The position numbers and the translations under genes were made by a program. From assembly GCA_024734495.1 (NCBI GenBank), contig JALMQS010000308.1, positions 119,181 to 183,180 on the forward strand: DNA of 64,000 bases. The letters run 5' to 3'. How positions within the stretch are numbered: the first letter of the stretch is position 1; each line of letters opens with the position of its first letter. The stretch is from Forficula auricularia (taxonomy: Eukaryota; Arthropoda; Insecta; Dermaptera; Forficulidae). Positions 12,311 through 22,480 of this stretch are shown here, piece after piece. The notes under the pieces were generated by a model, which was not told the DNA's origin, ran no database searches, and worked only from the letters and a program-made list of their open reading frames with translations.

Positions 12311-12591
12311 AAAATTAAGGATATCAAAAATTAAATTTTTTCCTAACCGTCCAATTTGGCATGGAATGCACCATAGGCAGCCTATATTTTCATATCCAAT
12401 ATTTATTCTATATTTGATTAAAATTAATCCCCCTGTTAATGACAATTTAATGAATTCTCTGATTATTCATTTTTGTTGAGTAAATAAATTAAAATAACAT
12501 TGGATTAAAATTAACAAAAAATAATAATTAAATGAAATAAAAATAAAATAATAACATCTGTAGTTGAAGATCGGGTTGATTAATGAAATGA

Positions 12592-12720
12592 GCCCATGCC
12601 TCGCCAAACGTCCTTGACGACGACGATTACGTCAACGAGCATTTGAGAAACGCCAAAAGGATTCTGTCCAGGTGGTTGGTAGTGATTCATACTGGAAATC
12701 GAATTCCAAAAATTATATAA
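12592..12720 (+). pseudogene. Orphan coding-like fragment
   Basis: One frame reads VLDDDDYVNEHLRNAKRIL through about 12664, then continues to a stop at 12720. Codon choice (GTC, GAC, TAC, AAC, GAG, GCC) is unlike the AT-rich surroundings, which suggests a real coding origin. A possible donor (TCCAG before GTGGTT) lies at 12671-12672; the upstream acceptor is poor. I do not recognise the protein. It could be one exon of a host gene or a captured or retrocopied exon fragment. Confidence 0.35.
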
Positions 12721-13189
12721 CCACAACAGAACAGCTACCTGCTTGGCAAGAGTTCAGAACAAGAATGTTATCAATATGTTTGTTATACTATATGTCCCAA
12801 TGTTTGATTTATGGCTCCCTACCTACTAAAGAGAACCAATCAATCGTCTTTTGAAGAAGGTTTCTAAATGCCTAGATTTTTATTTCAATGCCTGTTTGTC
12901 TATCTGGTTAGAGTCTTAAGGTAGTTGTATCAACAGCATTTTCTTAGGATTTTTTTTAAATTTAGTGAGATTATTGTTTAAACAATTCTGCATCGATTGG
13001 TGGCAAAATAAAATTTATGAACGATATATTTCCAGAGATATTAAATTCCAAAGATAGAGTTTTTCAGACCCTTATACATTGCACTATACTGGATATCGGA
13101 AAGTTTACATACATATTTAATTATAATTAAGAAACTCTTCTTACTATTGGTATATAAAACTAAACAACATTAAACAATAACTAATACAC

Positions 13190-13612
13190 CCAATACCGTC
13201 TTCACCATAAGGGCACACGGGGCCCGTGCCCAGGGCCCCCATTCTCAGGGGACCCGAAGGACCGACAATTTCTCTCACACATTTATTCTCAAAACATTTT
13301 TGTCGGGCACATTACACTTGACACATTAAATACACATTTAAAAAAACGTTCGGCAGCATACCAAGAAATTGATAGTCGATTTAGTTTTCTTTGTCAGTTA
13401 ACAACAATCCAATCTGGTGAGTTGACCAAAAAATGCAAAGAATTCGCAGAATTTTATCATGAAGAATTAATGCAGATGAGCTCAAAACAGAATGTTTTCA
13501 TTTAAGCCAATACTTAAAAAACATAGTAAAGCAATCAGCGGATTTAAATATCTCAACCTTACATAACCTAATAAGATCAGATAAATTGGAAGAAACTTTT
13601 CCAAAAAATTGA
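13190..13612 (+). pseudogene. hAT-type (ZMYM1-like) transposase remnant
   Basis: From 13350 the plus strand reads AAYQEIDSRFSFLCQL, followed by SGELTKKCKEFAEFYHEELM. After a frameshift near 13500 it continues with LSQYLKNIVKQSADLN and IRSDKLEETFP. This order (RF.FL..L, a helix-rich spacer, then a short block ending in FP) matches the C-terminal part of ZMYM1-like hAT transposases as I know them. The G/C-rich stretch 13205-13260 (GGGGCCCGTGCCCAGGGCCC) resembles the 5' end of such elements. Most of the gene is deleted and the remnant cannot encode a working transposase. Confidence 0.6.
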
Positions 13613-13629
13613 AATAAAACTTAATTTAT

Positions 13630-13678
13630 ATTTTTACCAACGTTTTGACCGCTATGGCCATCATCAAGACGTATCACT
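13630..13678 (-). ncRNA. Degenerate hammerhead-like motif
   Basis: On the minus strand TTGATGA, a stem with GGCC and GGTC, then AAAACGTTGG. The GAAA box is changed to AAAA, so it is probably inactive. A sister sequence on the plus strand lies at 36270-36312. Confidence 0.35.
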
Positions 13679-14084
13679 GGGGACAAAGTTTTGTATATAA
13701 TTGGAATTAAAAATTATATGAATATACACCAAGGTTCTTTCGTTGACTCTTAAATCCTGAAGAAGGAGGTATGATCCTTCGAATTGTGGGATTTTTTAAG
13801 AGAATGTAATTGATATTCGATTTAATAATTCTCTGAATTTCCTCATTCTATCCTTATTAATCTTCTTCTTCTTTTATTTATATATAAAAATTAACGTCTG
13901 TTTGTATGTCTTTTATGCTATCTCACATCGTTTATCCGATTGAGTTGAAACTTTGTACATTTGTTGGTGGCACTTCCGGGAAGGTTTCTGACATAGTTTT
14001 ATCAACTTATATTTAGGGGGAGGGGGGGGGGGTGGAAAGGGCTCAAAAAAAAAAATCCAGGCCTTTGGAAATTGAATAAATTTA

Positions 14085-14450
14085 ACAGAGTTTTTAATAA
14101 GTGGGCCAGACTTTTCGTCAATTTTTATTTTGACTTCCTCAGTGGCTCATTTTATCACTCTTTGTTAGAAACAATTTTATTATCAATTATATTGATATTT
14201 AATTTTTATTTTATATCACATATTATCTCTGTATAAAAACGGCTACAAATTTTGATTATTAAAGAAAAAGTCGTTTCCAAGATTGTTGAATAATGTGAGG
14301 CAAAAATATTTTAAAGAAATATTATAACGATGTTTTGTCTGATAGTAAAATTGTTTCTGACAAAGAGTGATAAAATGAGTGGCCAGTGAGGAAGTCAAAA
14401 TAAATTGACGAAACGTCTGGCCCACTTAATAGAAACTCTGTGTTTTTAAT
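14085..14450. repeat. Inverted repeat with a hammerhead on each arm
   Basis: The arms 14085-14180 and 14345-14450 are inverted copies sharing GTGGGCCAGAC and TCACTCTTTGT. On the minus strand (14146-14102) the core is CTGAGGA, perfect stem II GTCAA/TTGAC, GAAA, then AGTC. On the plus strand (14379-14425) it is GTGAGGA, the same stem II, GAAACGTC, and a stem I in which GTGGCCA faces TGGCCCAC. The minus copy has the intact core; the plus copy has the better stem I but lacks the conserved C. Confidence 0.55.
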
Positions 14451-14467
14451 TTATCCAATTCCTGTTC

Positions 14468-14582
14468 AAGGGCGGATCCAGGGGGGGGCACACTTCCGAA
14501 ATAAAAAGTAGATCTTAAATACATCGGGCACCTTATATACATTCTCCCCCCCCCATAAAAAATTCCTGGATCCGACCTTGTG
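14468..14582. mobile_element. Short MITE with GGATCCAG ends, copy 2
   Basis: Begins AAGGGCGGATCCAGG and ends TTCCTGGATCCGACCTTG. An internally deleted relative of 8813-9172. Confidence 0.7.
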
Positions 14583-15612
14583 CCTGTTATAAATTTACTA
14601 TGAATACGAATAATGTAACATTTATAAATACATTTTTCTCAATTTCCTTTTAATAATTTATTGTTTTTTTTTTCCAAGGGCCTAGATTTTCATTTTTTGA
14701 GCCCACTGGCTAGCTTAGACAACGATCATGCCTGGACTTGATTTCTGACATTCTCGGCAGGATTACTTTTTATATTTGTTTTATTTATTTATTTGTTAAT
14801 TTTATTTATTTATTATTTTAATTTTTAAATCATGACTTTCATCAAGCGCTCCTCCAAGCCCACTGAAGGCGGGCCTCGCAGCTAATGACAAATAAGAATG
14901 AATTTAAGTTTTTTGGAACTTAGGATTTGCTAGTTATGAAGTCCGTTCAGCCCTTGGTTGACTTATTTAAAATGTTTTTTTTAATTTATTCTTATTCGCT
15001 TTGTTTTTATTTTTATTTATTTATTTATTTTTTTGCTTTAATGAATCTTTTTATACGGTTGATATCAAACATGAGTGTGCCATGCAGTTACACTTTGTCA
15101 AGGAAAAGTACAAGTTCACGAGATTTTCATCAGCTGCTTCTACTTGTTTTTTTTTCTTTGAAAATCAGATCAATATATACCCAAAAGGTCAACAGCAGCC
15201 ACCCACGCACAAACAAACACTTAATAATTCAATTTAAAAACATAAATATATATAAATGTGTGATTCAGTTGAAACTTATTTTATTGGAGTGTATTTTGCA
15301 AGTGCTAGTAAAACCCCATGAGAGGCCAAAACAATATATTCCCGCTGGATGCGCTATTCGAAGAAAATAGGGCTGGCTTTAATAAGTCAACAGCACATGG
15401 AAAGAAACACATTATTCTTTTTCTTTTGATCAAACCAATGCTTGAAGCATAGCTCATAGCAGCAGTTACATATACGGTATATAAAATAATTAGTACTTGG
15501 AACACCGAGCGATGCTCGGAAATTTTATGATTCAGTTAAAAGCGATTTATTAATATTATTTTTAATTCAAATTTAGGGAACGAAGAAAAGATTATTTTTA
15601 TTACAGACAAAA

Positions 15613-15707
15613 GGATCAGCCGGGGCTCGAACCCGGGATCTTTGCATATGTACTGCAATGCTTTGTCATAAGAGGTTTACCTCCCATATCCACTAAGCTA
15701 CTGATCC
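15613..15707 (-). ncRNA. tRNA-like sequence (left arm)
   Basis: It has a seven-pair acceptor stem (GGATCAG with CTGATCC), a perfect T stem (CCGGG/CCCGG) around TTCGAGC, an A box TAGCTTAGTGG and a B box GGTTCGAGCCC. D and anticodon arms do not fold normally, and a long insertion (GTAAACCTC to ATGCAAAG) sits between the boxes. It is likely a Pol III-type tRNA-derived head rather than a working tRNA, though an intron-containing tRNA is not fully excluded. Confidence 0.5.
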
Positions 15708-15844
15708 CCGAACCCAAACTAATACCTAATAGTTAATTGTTTAATTAATGAATCAAGGCCTACGCTGCGAAAAATGAACGAGGAGAGGATTATAAAAAGA
15801 AATTCCATAATTCATATAGACAAAAGGTATTAATTTGGGTTCGG

Positions 15845-15939
15845 GGATCAGTAGCTTAGTGGATATAGGAGGTAAACCTCTTATGACAAAGCATTACAGT
15901 ACATATGCAAAGATCCCGGGTTCGAGCCTCGGCTGATCC
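15845..15939 (+). ncRNA. tRNA-like sequence (right arm)
   Basis: Mirror copy of 15613-15707. The acceptor stem is intact; the T stem has one change (CCTCGG instead of CCCCGG), giving a mismatch or wobble. Confidence 0.5.
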
Positions 15940-15999
15940 TTTTGTCTGTAATAAAAATAATCTTTTCTTCGTTCCCTAAATTTGAATATCAAGTCTCAT

Positions 16000-16470
16000 G
16001 AGTTATTAGTCGTGTATAAATTTCAATTCGATTGAAATAAAGGAAGGGGGTGTAAATTAGTCATGTCGCAAAATAAATATTTTAATCGTTCATAACCTGT
16101 CTTCGGTAAATCGTAGATTCTTGAAATTTGAAACTTAAGCTATCTAGAGGCTACAAGAAGTACAAAAAGATTTTGGCTAAAATAGAAGTACCAAAAGTTG
16201 ATGTTTACGTACGTAAGAATGTACCCTACTGCGTTTCGCAACCATAAATCTCAGAGCTTGGAAATTCGAAACTTAAGCTCGATATATGCTAGAAGGGGTA
16301 CTCCAAGTTTTTGCTTGAAATCGGAATACCGGAAGTTGACATTTACATGAAAGATTTTCTCAAAAATCATATTAACGATTTTTTTTTTTAGTTTACTTAT
16401 CAAGTGTCATGAGTTAATAAGCTATTTAGAGGCAAAAAGTTACCGAGCATTGCTCGGTGCTTCAGGCACT
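16000..16470. repeat. Dispersed repeat ending in an ACCGAGC...GCTCGGT hairpin
   Basis: Ends with ACCGAGCATTGCTCGGTG and TTCAGGCACT. The same 3' hairpin followed by a (C)AGGTACT-like end is at 15494-15520, 36490-36532, 46205-46235, 49786-49815 and 51605-51635 (both orientations), marking a dispersed family with a 3' stem-loop, possibly Helitron-related. The internal block AAATAAAGGAAGGGGGTGTA is shared with 30440. Confidence 0.45.
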
Positions 16471-17010
16471 ACATATTTATGAATCCAATTTTTTTAAAAG
16501 GGCTTAAGTCACTAACAAATCAAATAAAGCTTTTATGCCCTTTTAAAAAAATTGAATTCATACATATTCTGATGAATAAATTAAATTTTGATTTCCTGAT
16601 GATATTAATAAAAGTAGGACAAAACATTCAGGTAATTGAGGATTCGAGGTTTTTGACCGGCGGCTCTTGATTCCCTGGAATCGTCTCTTCCACTCATTAA
16701 ATGCATGTAAATATCTATTTACTTTATTCATTTATGCAAATGGCATTGCATTCACTATAAAGGCCGTGCGTAACATCCACATTATTAATTAATTTGATTA
16801 GCATTGGGCACCCGCATAGGCAGGAAAGCTTAGGTACTCATATTTGATTGAATAGGCACAATAAAATTTGTGAAGAAATCACTAAGCAGCAGAAAAAAGT
16901 CACTAAATTTTGCTTGCCAGAGGGAGTCTCCTGGACTTCGTAGTAGGTCTTAAAATAATCATTTAAATTCCTTATTTTTAATAAATTTTATTTGTTATGA
17001 ACTATATTTA

Positions 17011-18639
17011 GTCCAGCCAAATTACGATTTTAACAGCAAATAATTTCAGGTAAAGATTTTATTGCTGGAATATCTTTATTGGTACTCTTTTTTTATGATA
17101 ATGATGAGAGAAGGATTTACACCAAAAAAGGTGCAACCCCTAAAGGCCTGGGTTGGCCCCTCCATCGTGAAAAGAAGAAGAAAGAATTTTATGGGTTGGG
17201 CGGGGGTCGAAGGTATCTGTGGATACGGGTCTTAAATAGCTGAAGGTTATAAGTCGCGGGAAAGATGGTGGCAGGGAGCGAGTTCCAGTCTCTGGAGGTC
17301 AAAGGGATAAAAGAGTTGGCGAAAGCGCTTGTTCGACTTTTATCCAATTTGACAGCGAAGGGGTGCTGAGCGTTAGAAAACCGCGTGTTTCGCGTAAAGA
17401 GGGCATTAGGGGGGATAATTGATTTCAGCTCGACTGAACAGACACCGTGATAGTATCTGTAGTACAGGGAAATGGCAGAAACGGTTCTTCGGTGAGCCAG
17501 GGAGTCGAGTGAGTTGGTTACAGCCGGGCCTCCTATTAGTTTAATTGCTCGCTTCTGAATTGCATCCAGTGTAGCAAGAGAATGCTTGGAGGCACCCCTC
17601 CACAGATGAGAGCCATATTCGAGACAGGGACGAATTTGAGCCTTATACAGCATAAGAAGTTGACTGGGAGTATAACAGCGTCTAGACCTAAATAGGAGAC
17701 CAAGCTTGCGCGCTGCAGCTTTAGCAGTGGTTGAGATATGGTCATTCCATAAAAGGTCAGACCCTAGAGTTACGCCTAGCATTGAAATTTTATCCCTGAA
17801 TTCTAGTGAGTTTGAGTCGAATGATATGTTTGGGAGGTTTCTGTCGACGCGCCTAGAAATAAGAAATAAGACTCTAATATTACTAGCCTAAATTTTCCCC
17901 AAATCTGTGCTGTGGAAATTTTTCTACGCGCCTCAAAATGAGAAAATTTCGAAGTTTTTTCAGATTTTCTTAAATAAATTTAAAACGGATTGTCAAATCA
18001 AAAAGATATCTATCAGATAAATTAAATCTCTTTAAATTATGCGTAAAATGATGAAAACTTCATCTATTAAGTATCAGTAGAACCGGTACTAGATTTTCAT
18101 TTGATGAAGGAAAACTGCGATTTTTTGCAAAAAAATGTATTTTTTCAAAACTTCAACCTCATGTTAACATTATCTAATTAGAATGAAACTTTATTTAAAT
18201 TGTAGAAAATTTAATCTAGTTTAAAAATGTATAGAGTCGTCTTTGTCGAAAACGTACTCCTTCATGGTCAAAATGGGGAAAAATCGAAAAAAGTACAAGT
18301 TTTAGGATATTCAAAAGTGATCCCGGGGCTGTTTTTTGACAAGCGCTAGTACCGTTTATTCTGAACCTAAATAGATGAAATTGTTATCATTCTACACGTA
18401 ATTTAAAGAGCTTTAATTTATTTATTAGATATCTTTTTGATTTGATAAGCCATTTTAGAGTTATTCAAGAAAAAAACCGAAATTTTCTCATTTTGAGTCG
18501 CGTAGAAAAATTTCCACAACACAGATTTGACGGAAAACGGAGTAGTAATATTGGAGTACCAATAAAGGTATTCCAGAAATAAAATCTTTACCGGGAATTA
18601 TTTCCTTTTATGCCATTTTTTCACGTAATTTGCCTGGAC
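17011..18639. mobile_element. Palindromic foldback element G2, split by a LINE
   Basis: The TIR begins GTCCAG(C)CAAATTACG and ends in its inverse, flanked by TA at 17009-17010 and 18640-18641. The right arm contains ATATTGGAGTACCAATAAAG. The same site in the left arm is broken at GGTACTC by a LINE (17088-17870) with a short ACTC duplication, giving a clear insertion history. Confidence 0.75.
17088..17870 (-). pseudogene. 5'-truncated LINE, C-terminal ORF end (copy 1)
   Basis: The minus-strand ORF 17782-17189 gives the last 197 residues of a non-LTR retrotransposon polyprotein. It contains LGVTLGSDLLWNDHI near the start, LYKAQIRPCLEYGSHLW around residues 45-62, and RDWNSLPATIFP near residue 165, then a stop. 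These are the typical post-RT motifs of jockey/CR1-like LINEs. A short 3' UTR (17186-17095) with AGGCCTTTAGGGGTTGCACC on the minus strand ends in an A tail. The target site ACTC is duplicated on both sides within element G2. The catalytic RT and endonuclease are missing, so the copy is dead on arrival. The 3' UTR is shared with the SINE at 37143-37502. Confidence 0.85.
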
Positions 18640-18689
18640 TAATTAGTGGGTTTTAAAATAATAATTCTTTTTTTTTTTTTTTTTTTTAT

Positions 18690-18985
18690 AAATTTTATTA
18701 AACCAATTATTTTACATTAATTAATGTATACCTTGTATTTTAGCTTCGATTTCGGAGATTGCTTCTCCACCATCGAGTGTCCTTATTAATCATTTAGTCC
18801 TTGTTTTTAGTAAGAGGAAAAATCTAATTAGATAAAAAAACCTCTTTTCCGATAATTATTTAAATTCCATTATTCCCCAATCAAGTCGATTGGTCCAATC
18901 CCACTTCCGTCTCCTTCAATCAATTCAATAATAATCAAATTTACTAATTTTAATATATTTTATTTGTCATGAAGTATTAGTGGGT
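18690..18985. repeat. Fragment of the GCTCGGT-hairpin family (internal part)
   Basis: Contains GGAGATTGCTTCTCCACCAT and CCTCTTTTCCGATAATTATT, blocks that recur at 49825-50170 and, reversed, at 35830-36050. Confidence 0.5.
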
Positions 18986-18989
18986 TTTA

Positions 18990-19630
18990 AAATTAAAAAT
19001 ATCACGTCGACGTCGTCGCGCAAGCCGATTATAATACGTAGAGATAGATAGTATTTAAGCAAGATTGCTAGATGGTTTCAAGACGGGGAGGGGGGGTCTC
19101 AACAACCCCCACACATTAGATGTTCATTCATTTTTCGAAAACTCCTGTAATCCCAAATACCCAAATCCATTTACTAATCTTTGTTGTTGTTGTTAGTTCT
19201 GTTGCAAGAAGCTGTGTGACCGATTTTCCTTGACCCCAAACGTCCATATTGCAAAACGCATCCATAAGAATTTTGCTCATTCAGACGAGAAGAAACGAGA
19301 AAAAAAAAGAAAGAATTGACATCCTTCCCACAAATATAATTATTTATACTTTTATTGATCAATAAAACAAAAAGCTGATCTTAATTATTCATAAAGAAAG
19401 CGAATTCAGGAGAAGTGGGGAAAAAGAGGGGGGGGGGTTGCGTAGTAGGCGAAGAATATTGCAAGTCTTGCTCGCCCACCAGTTAGTACTTATACAGTAC
19501 ACAAATAAAAAAGGTACATAACTTGATTCAATTTATTATTCAAAAAAGAGGCAACAGTATGCAGTTTCAAGATGACGATGATGATACGATGATGAAATTG
19601 ACGCCTTTGCAGAAAATTCTTTCTAATATT
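18990..19630. other. Unassigned sequence
   Basis: Contains a GTTGTTGTTGTTAG short repeat (19183) and poly-G runs. No coding signal or transposon end recognised. Confidence 0.4.
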
Positions 19631-19881
19631 TTATACCTGGTGAGTTTTTTATCTTGAAACAGTCTTATAACTCAAAAACAGTGCATTATATGAAAAAAAG
19701 TTTCAAATAAAAGTTTATTTATTTCGAGGAGGAAACTAAACTACGCTATTGTTTGTCCACCTAGAATAAGCTTTCAAGGGTATTTCATGGTCAACTTCTG
19801 TTTTTTAAATGGAAACCTATATTTTTCTTTACATTGCTTAAATTTACAAAAAAAATGAACAACTTTCATTGGAACTATTTT

Positions 19882-20447
19882 TACTTTATCCAATGCGAAG
19901 TATTGTAATCGGTCCCGCGGCAAGCGCTACTTCAAAGGGTCCTCTCGTAAAGACTACGGAACCCATGATCTCAATTAAAGTCATAAATTTTAGTATTCAA
20001 TTAGGTTGAATTTTAGCACTTGACGGTTTTTCCAAAAATTACATGGGGTCTCGACGAGAGGCCAAAAAGTGCGATTTTTTCAGGAAGTGCGTGCGGATGG
20101 ATGTATGTTATCGTTTTTTTTGTCCACGATTTTTTCCACACCGTACAACCGATTGAAATGAAATTGAAAACCTACCATTCCTTTAACAAAATGAAGCTCA
20201 GATTAGTTTTTGGTACATCTCGGCTCACAAACATTAGTACTTTATTTCGGTAATTTTTTAGTTTTTTCTAAATATTTTGAAAATGACTAAACCAATTTTG
20301 ATGAAATTTAATAGTCTAATTAAATATCTTAAAGACCACAAAAAACTCGTATAAAGTTTTTTGTAAAATTATATTTTAAAGTACTTTATCCTAGAATAAG
20401 ATAGTACATTGGATAAAGTTTAGCAACGATCCGTTGCAGTTTATTTT
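19882..20447 (+). mobile_element. Helentron-like element C, copy 1
   Basis: Starts ACTTTATCCAATGCGAAG and ends TTGGATAAAGTTTAGC, then a perfect six-pair hairpin GCAACG-ATC-CGTTGC, then AGTTTATTTT. The 5' ACTTTATCCAA is repeated in inverse just before the hairpin. D2 (42901-42915) shows the uninterrupted target with a T run, so insertion was between T residues. This layout fits Helentron-associated elements (known family trait: T/T target, subterminal inverted repeats, 3' stem-loop). Confidence 0.7.
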
Positions 20448-20639
20448 AAACGACATCAAATAAACAAAATATTAAATCAATTAGATCTAAAAAAAATACA
20501 AATAATAATTATTCTTAACAATTATTCAACTTAATTATTAAATAATAATGATCAAATATTTAATTATTAAATAAATAATTTAATAATTTTCCGACTAAGT
20601 TCTGTGACATTCCAGAGTGTATCGCAAGTCTTCTGAATG

Positions 20640-20812
20640 AATTCCAGTTCCAATTTTTTTATTTTTTTTTTAAGAGATTTACAATACGATAAAATGAAGC
20701 TTTTGAGGGTGTATTCCTATCAGGAAAACGCTCGGCATCCATTTCAATGGCAACCCCATAACACTTCTTCCACATTCACCATAAATTAAGACAATTTCAA
20801 TTCTGTCTTCAA
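20640..20812 (-). pseudogene. DUF4817 helix-turn-helix remnant (D1)
   Basis: The minus strand reads EDRIEIVLIYGECGR, then after a frameshift AAIEMDAERFPDRNTPS and ASFYRIV. The IYGECGR...ERFP.R..PS..F pattern is the signature of the DUF4817 HTH domain found in arthropod transposon proteins. Stops and frameshifts make it non-functional. The same remnant is better preserved in D2 at 43522-43690. Confidence 0.6.
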
Positions 20813-22373
20813 CAAAAAATACTACATTTTTATTATAGTAATACAATATAACTATCTACTGGATTGATACGAGAAATAAACTTTTTTAAACTCAAGAATT
20901 TTAAATAGTTCTATTAAGTAGAAAATAATCTCTTAAATCTGAGTATATCGAAGTTTTGATATCATTATAAACCCTTATTTTCATTGTTGTGACTTTTCAA
21001 TTTAATAATTATTTATTTCATAATTAATTATTTGATAATTGTTAAAAATAATTATTAAGATTTTTTTGAGATCTAATTGATTCATGTAATTTATTTATTT
21101 GATGTCGTATAAAAAAATAGTTATAATGAAAGTTTTTCAGTTTTTTTGTAGAATTAGGTGACGTATAGAAAAATATAGGGTTCTATTTAAAAAACAGAAC
21201 TTGACCTTGAAATACCCTTGAAAGCTTGTTCTAGGTCGACAAACAATAGGGTAGTTTAGTTTCCCCCTCGATATAAACAAACTTTTTTCCATATAATGCA
21301 CTGTTTTTGAATTATAAGACTGTCTGAAGATAAAAAAACTCACCCGGTATAGTAGTCCGTTGTTAATAAAATAGGATAACCGAGTGACCGTCGTGCACTA
21401 CTAATTGAATTGCGTGTATGATGAAATAGTGGGACATAGAGGAGCAGAGCAAAGGTAATGGAGCAGAGAGAGGTCGACGGCTGGCTAATTCAATTTCGAA
21501 AACAAAGCATATCATTAGCCGCTATGGTATATGGTAGCCTGGGAATATAATAGAATATACAGAAGCGACACACTGTGACGAGGATTTTAGGTGTGTAAGC
21601 TCAATTCAGACATTTATAAAAAGATTTAAAAACTAATGGAGAATTGATGAAATCCCAAGAAATCATATTCTGAATAAAATAAATTTATTGGAACATTACT
21701 TTAACCTCTTAGGCCAGTTTCATAAAACTAAGATTTCCCTATGCTAGGGAAGACCCTGGGGTTAGCTCTCGAAATATGTTTCATAAAAAAAACATAGGGT
21801 GATCGCAGACTTAACCCCTCTATCTTTAACTCTCCGAACTTGATGGGTTAACCTTTATCCTGGGGATAACCCTGTGTTTATTTACATTAGAAAAACATTT
21901 TATAGGTTAGAGTTTCAAATCAAAAGAATTCAAAACAAATCGTTATATTATTTATTTTTATAATATTATTATTATTATTCTTCTTCTTCTTCGAGTGCCA
22001 TACCCGAAACGGGTGTCGGCTCCTCTCTACATATACCTGTGCTGAGTGTGTTTAGTTGTTTTACACAGATATACGGGACCTACTTTTTAACGCCGGTTCC
22101 GAACGGCTAATTTGGAGAGGTTACTAGGCAATTATACTCTTGGTAGGTTGCCATTACTTTCCAAGAGGAGGCGACTGCAAATATCTATTTATTATATAAT
22201 ATTAAATATAGCCAAATATACCTATATAAATTTGTATATAGAATTTTAATTTATGTTAACACGGAATTAGAATAAAACAAAAGAATTCATTATATAGGTA
22301 TATTTTTTAAAAATAAATATCTAATAAATTAAATTAAAAAAAATTTCTAACTAAAATCGAAGAAAGCAGATAT

Positions 22374-22480
22374 TTATAATAAAATAGTTAAATTTTTATA
22401 TTTATTTCGTAGAATAAAATTAGATCGGAAACGATTGGAGTCAGCATTAAATTCTGATGCCAAATCATCCCATATTTTTT
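22374..22480 (-). pseudogene. Myb/SANT-like protein, C-terminal piece
   Basis: Minus strand reads IWDDLASEFNADSNRF and RNKYKNLTILL before a stop at 22374. Together with 24651-24787 it makes one Myb-like DNA-binding domain of the kind carried by PIF/Harbinger elements, interrupted by the C element between them. Confidence 0.6.

Larger units (their letters stand above)
10074..12371. mobile_element. Palindromic TIR element F1 carrying two B elements
   Basis: The ends are inverted: the left has GGCATTCATTCCACGCCAAA and the right CCAATTTGGCATGGAATGCA. The inner arms (10075-10555 and 11275-11570) also pair in part. Two Helentron-like B copies (10560-11275 plus, 11571-12310 minus) sit at mirror positions, so the whole 2.3 kb is close to a palindrome. 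Related F sequence occurs at 31315-31510 with 32830-32925, at 38205-38925, and at 58478-58640. Confidence 0.7.
13869..14885 (+). mobile_element. Helitron H2 with nested insertions
   Basis: A 5'-like start (TTATATATAAAAATTAACG, exact first base uncertain) is followed by TCTGTTTGTATGTC. The 3' end GCAGCTAA is followed by T, and GCCCACTGAAGGCGGGC gives a terminal hairpin. A hammerhead-bearing inverted repeat (14085-14450) and a GGATCCAG MITE fragment (14468-14582) are inserted inside. Confidence 0.6.
15565..15987. mobile_element. Foldback element with tRNA-like arms
   Basis: Inverted arms of about 155 bp (15565-15725 and 15833-15987) carry identical outer sequence (AGGGAACGAAGAAAAGATTA) and a 95-nt tRNA-like unit each. 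Arms differ at only a few bases, so the element is young or gene-converted. The 107-bp centre has no recognised feature. Confidence 0.7.
19636..21347. mobile_element. TIR element D1 (DUF4817 type), split by a C element
   Basis: Long TIRs of about 240 bp begin CC(T/G)GGTGAGTTTTTT and are flanked by TA (19634-19635 and 21348-21349). A second copy, D2, is at 42661-44965 and a TIR fragment at 32935-32977. D2 lacks the insertion seen here at 19882-20447. The interior carries a decayed helix-turn-helix coding remnant on the minus strand. Confidence 0.75.

Noticed and set aside
14927..15370. 147-residue ORF as a membrane protein gene
   Set aside because: The hydrophobic part is encoded by TTTAT-type low-complexity sequence; no conserved motif or initiation context.
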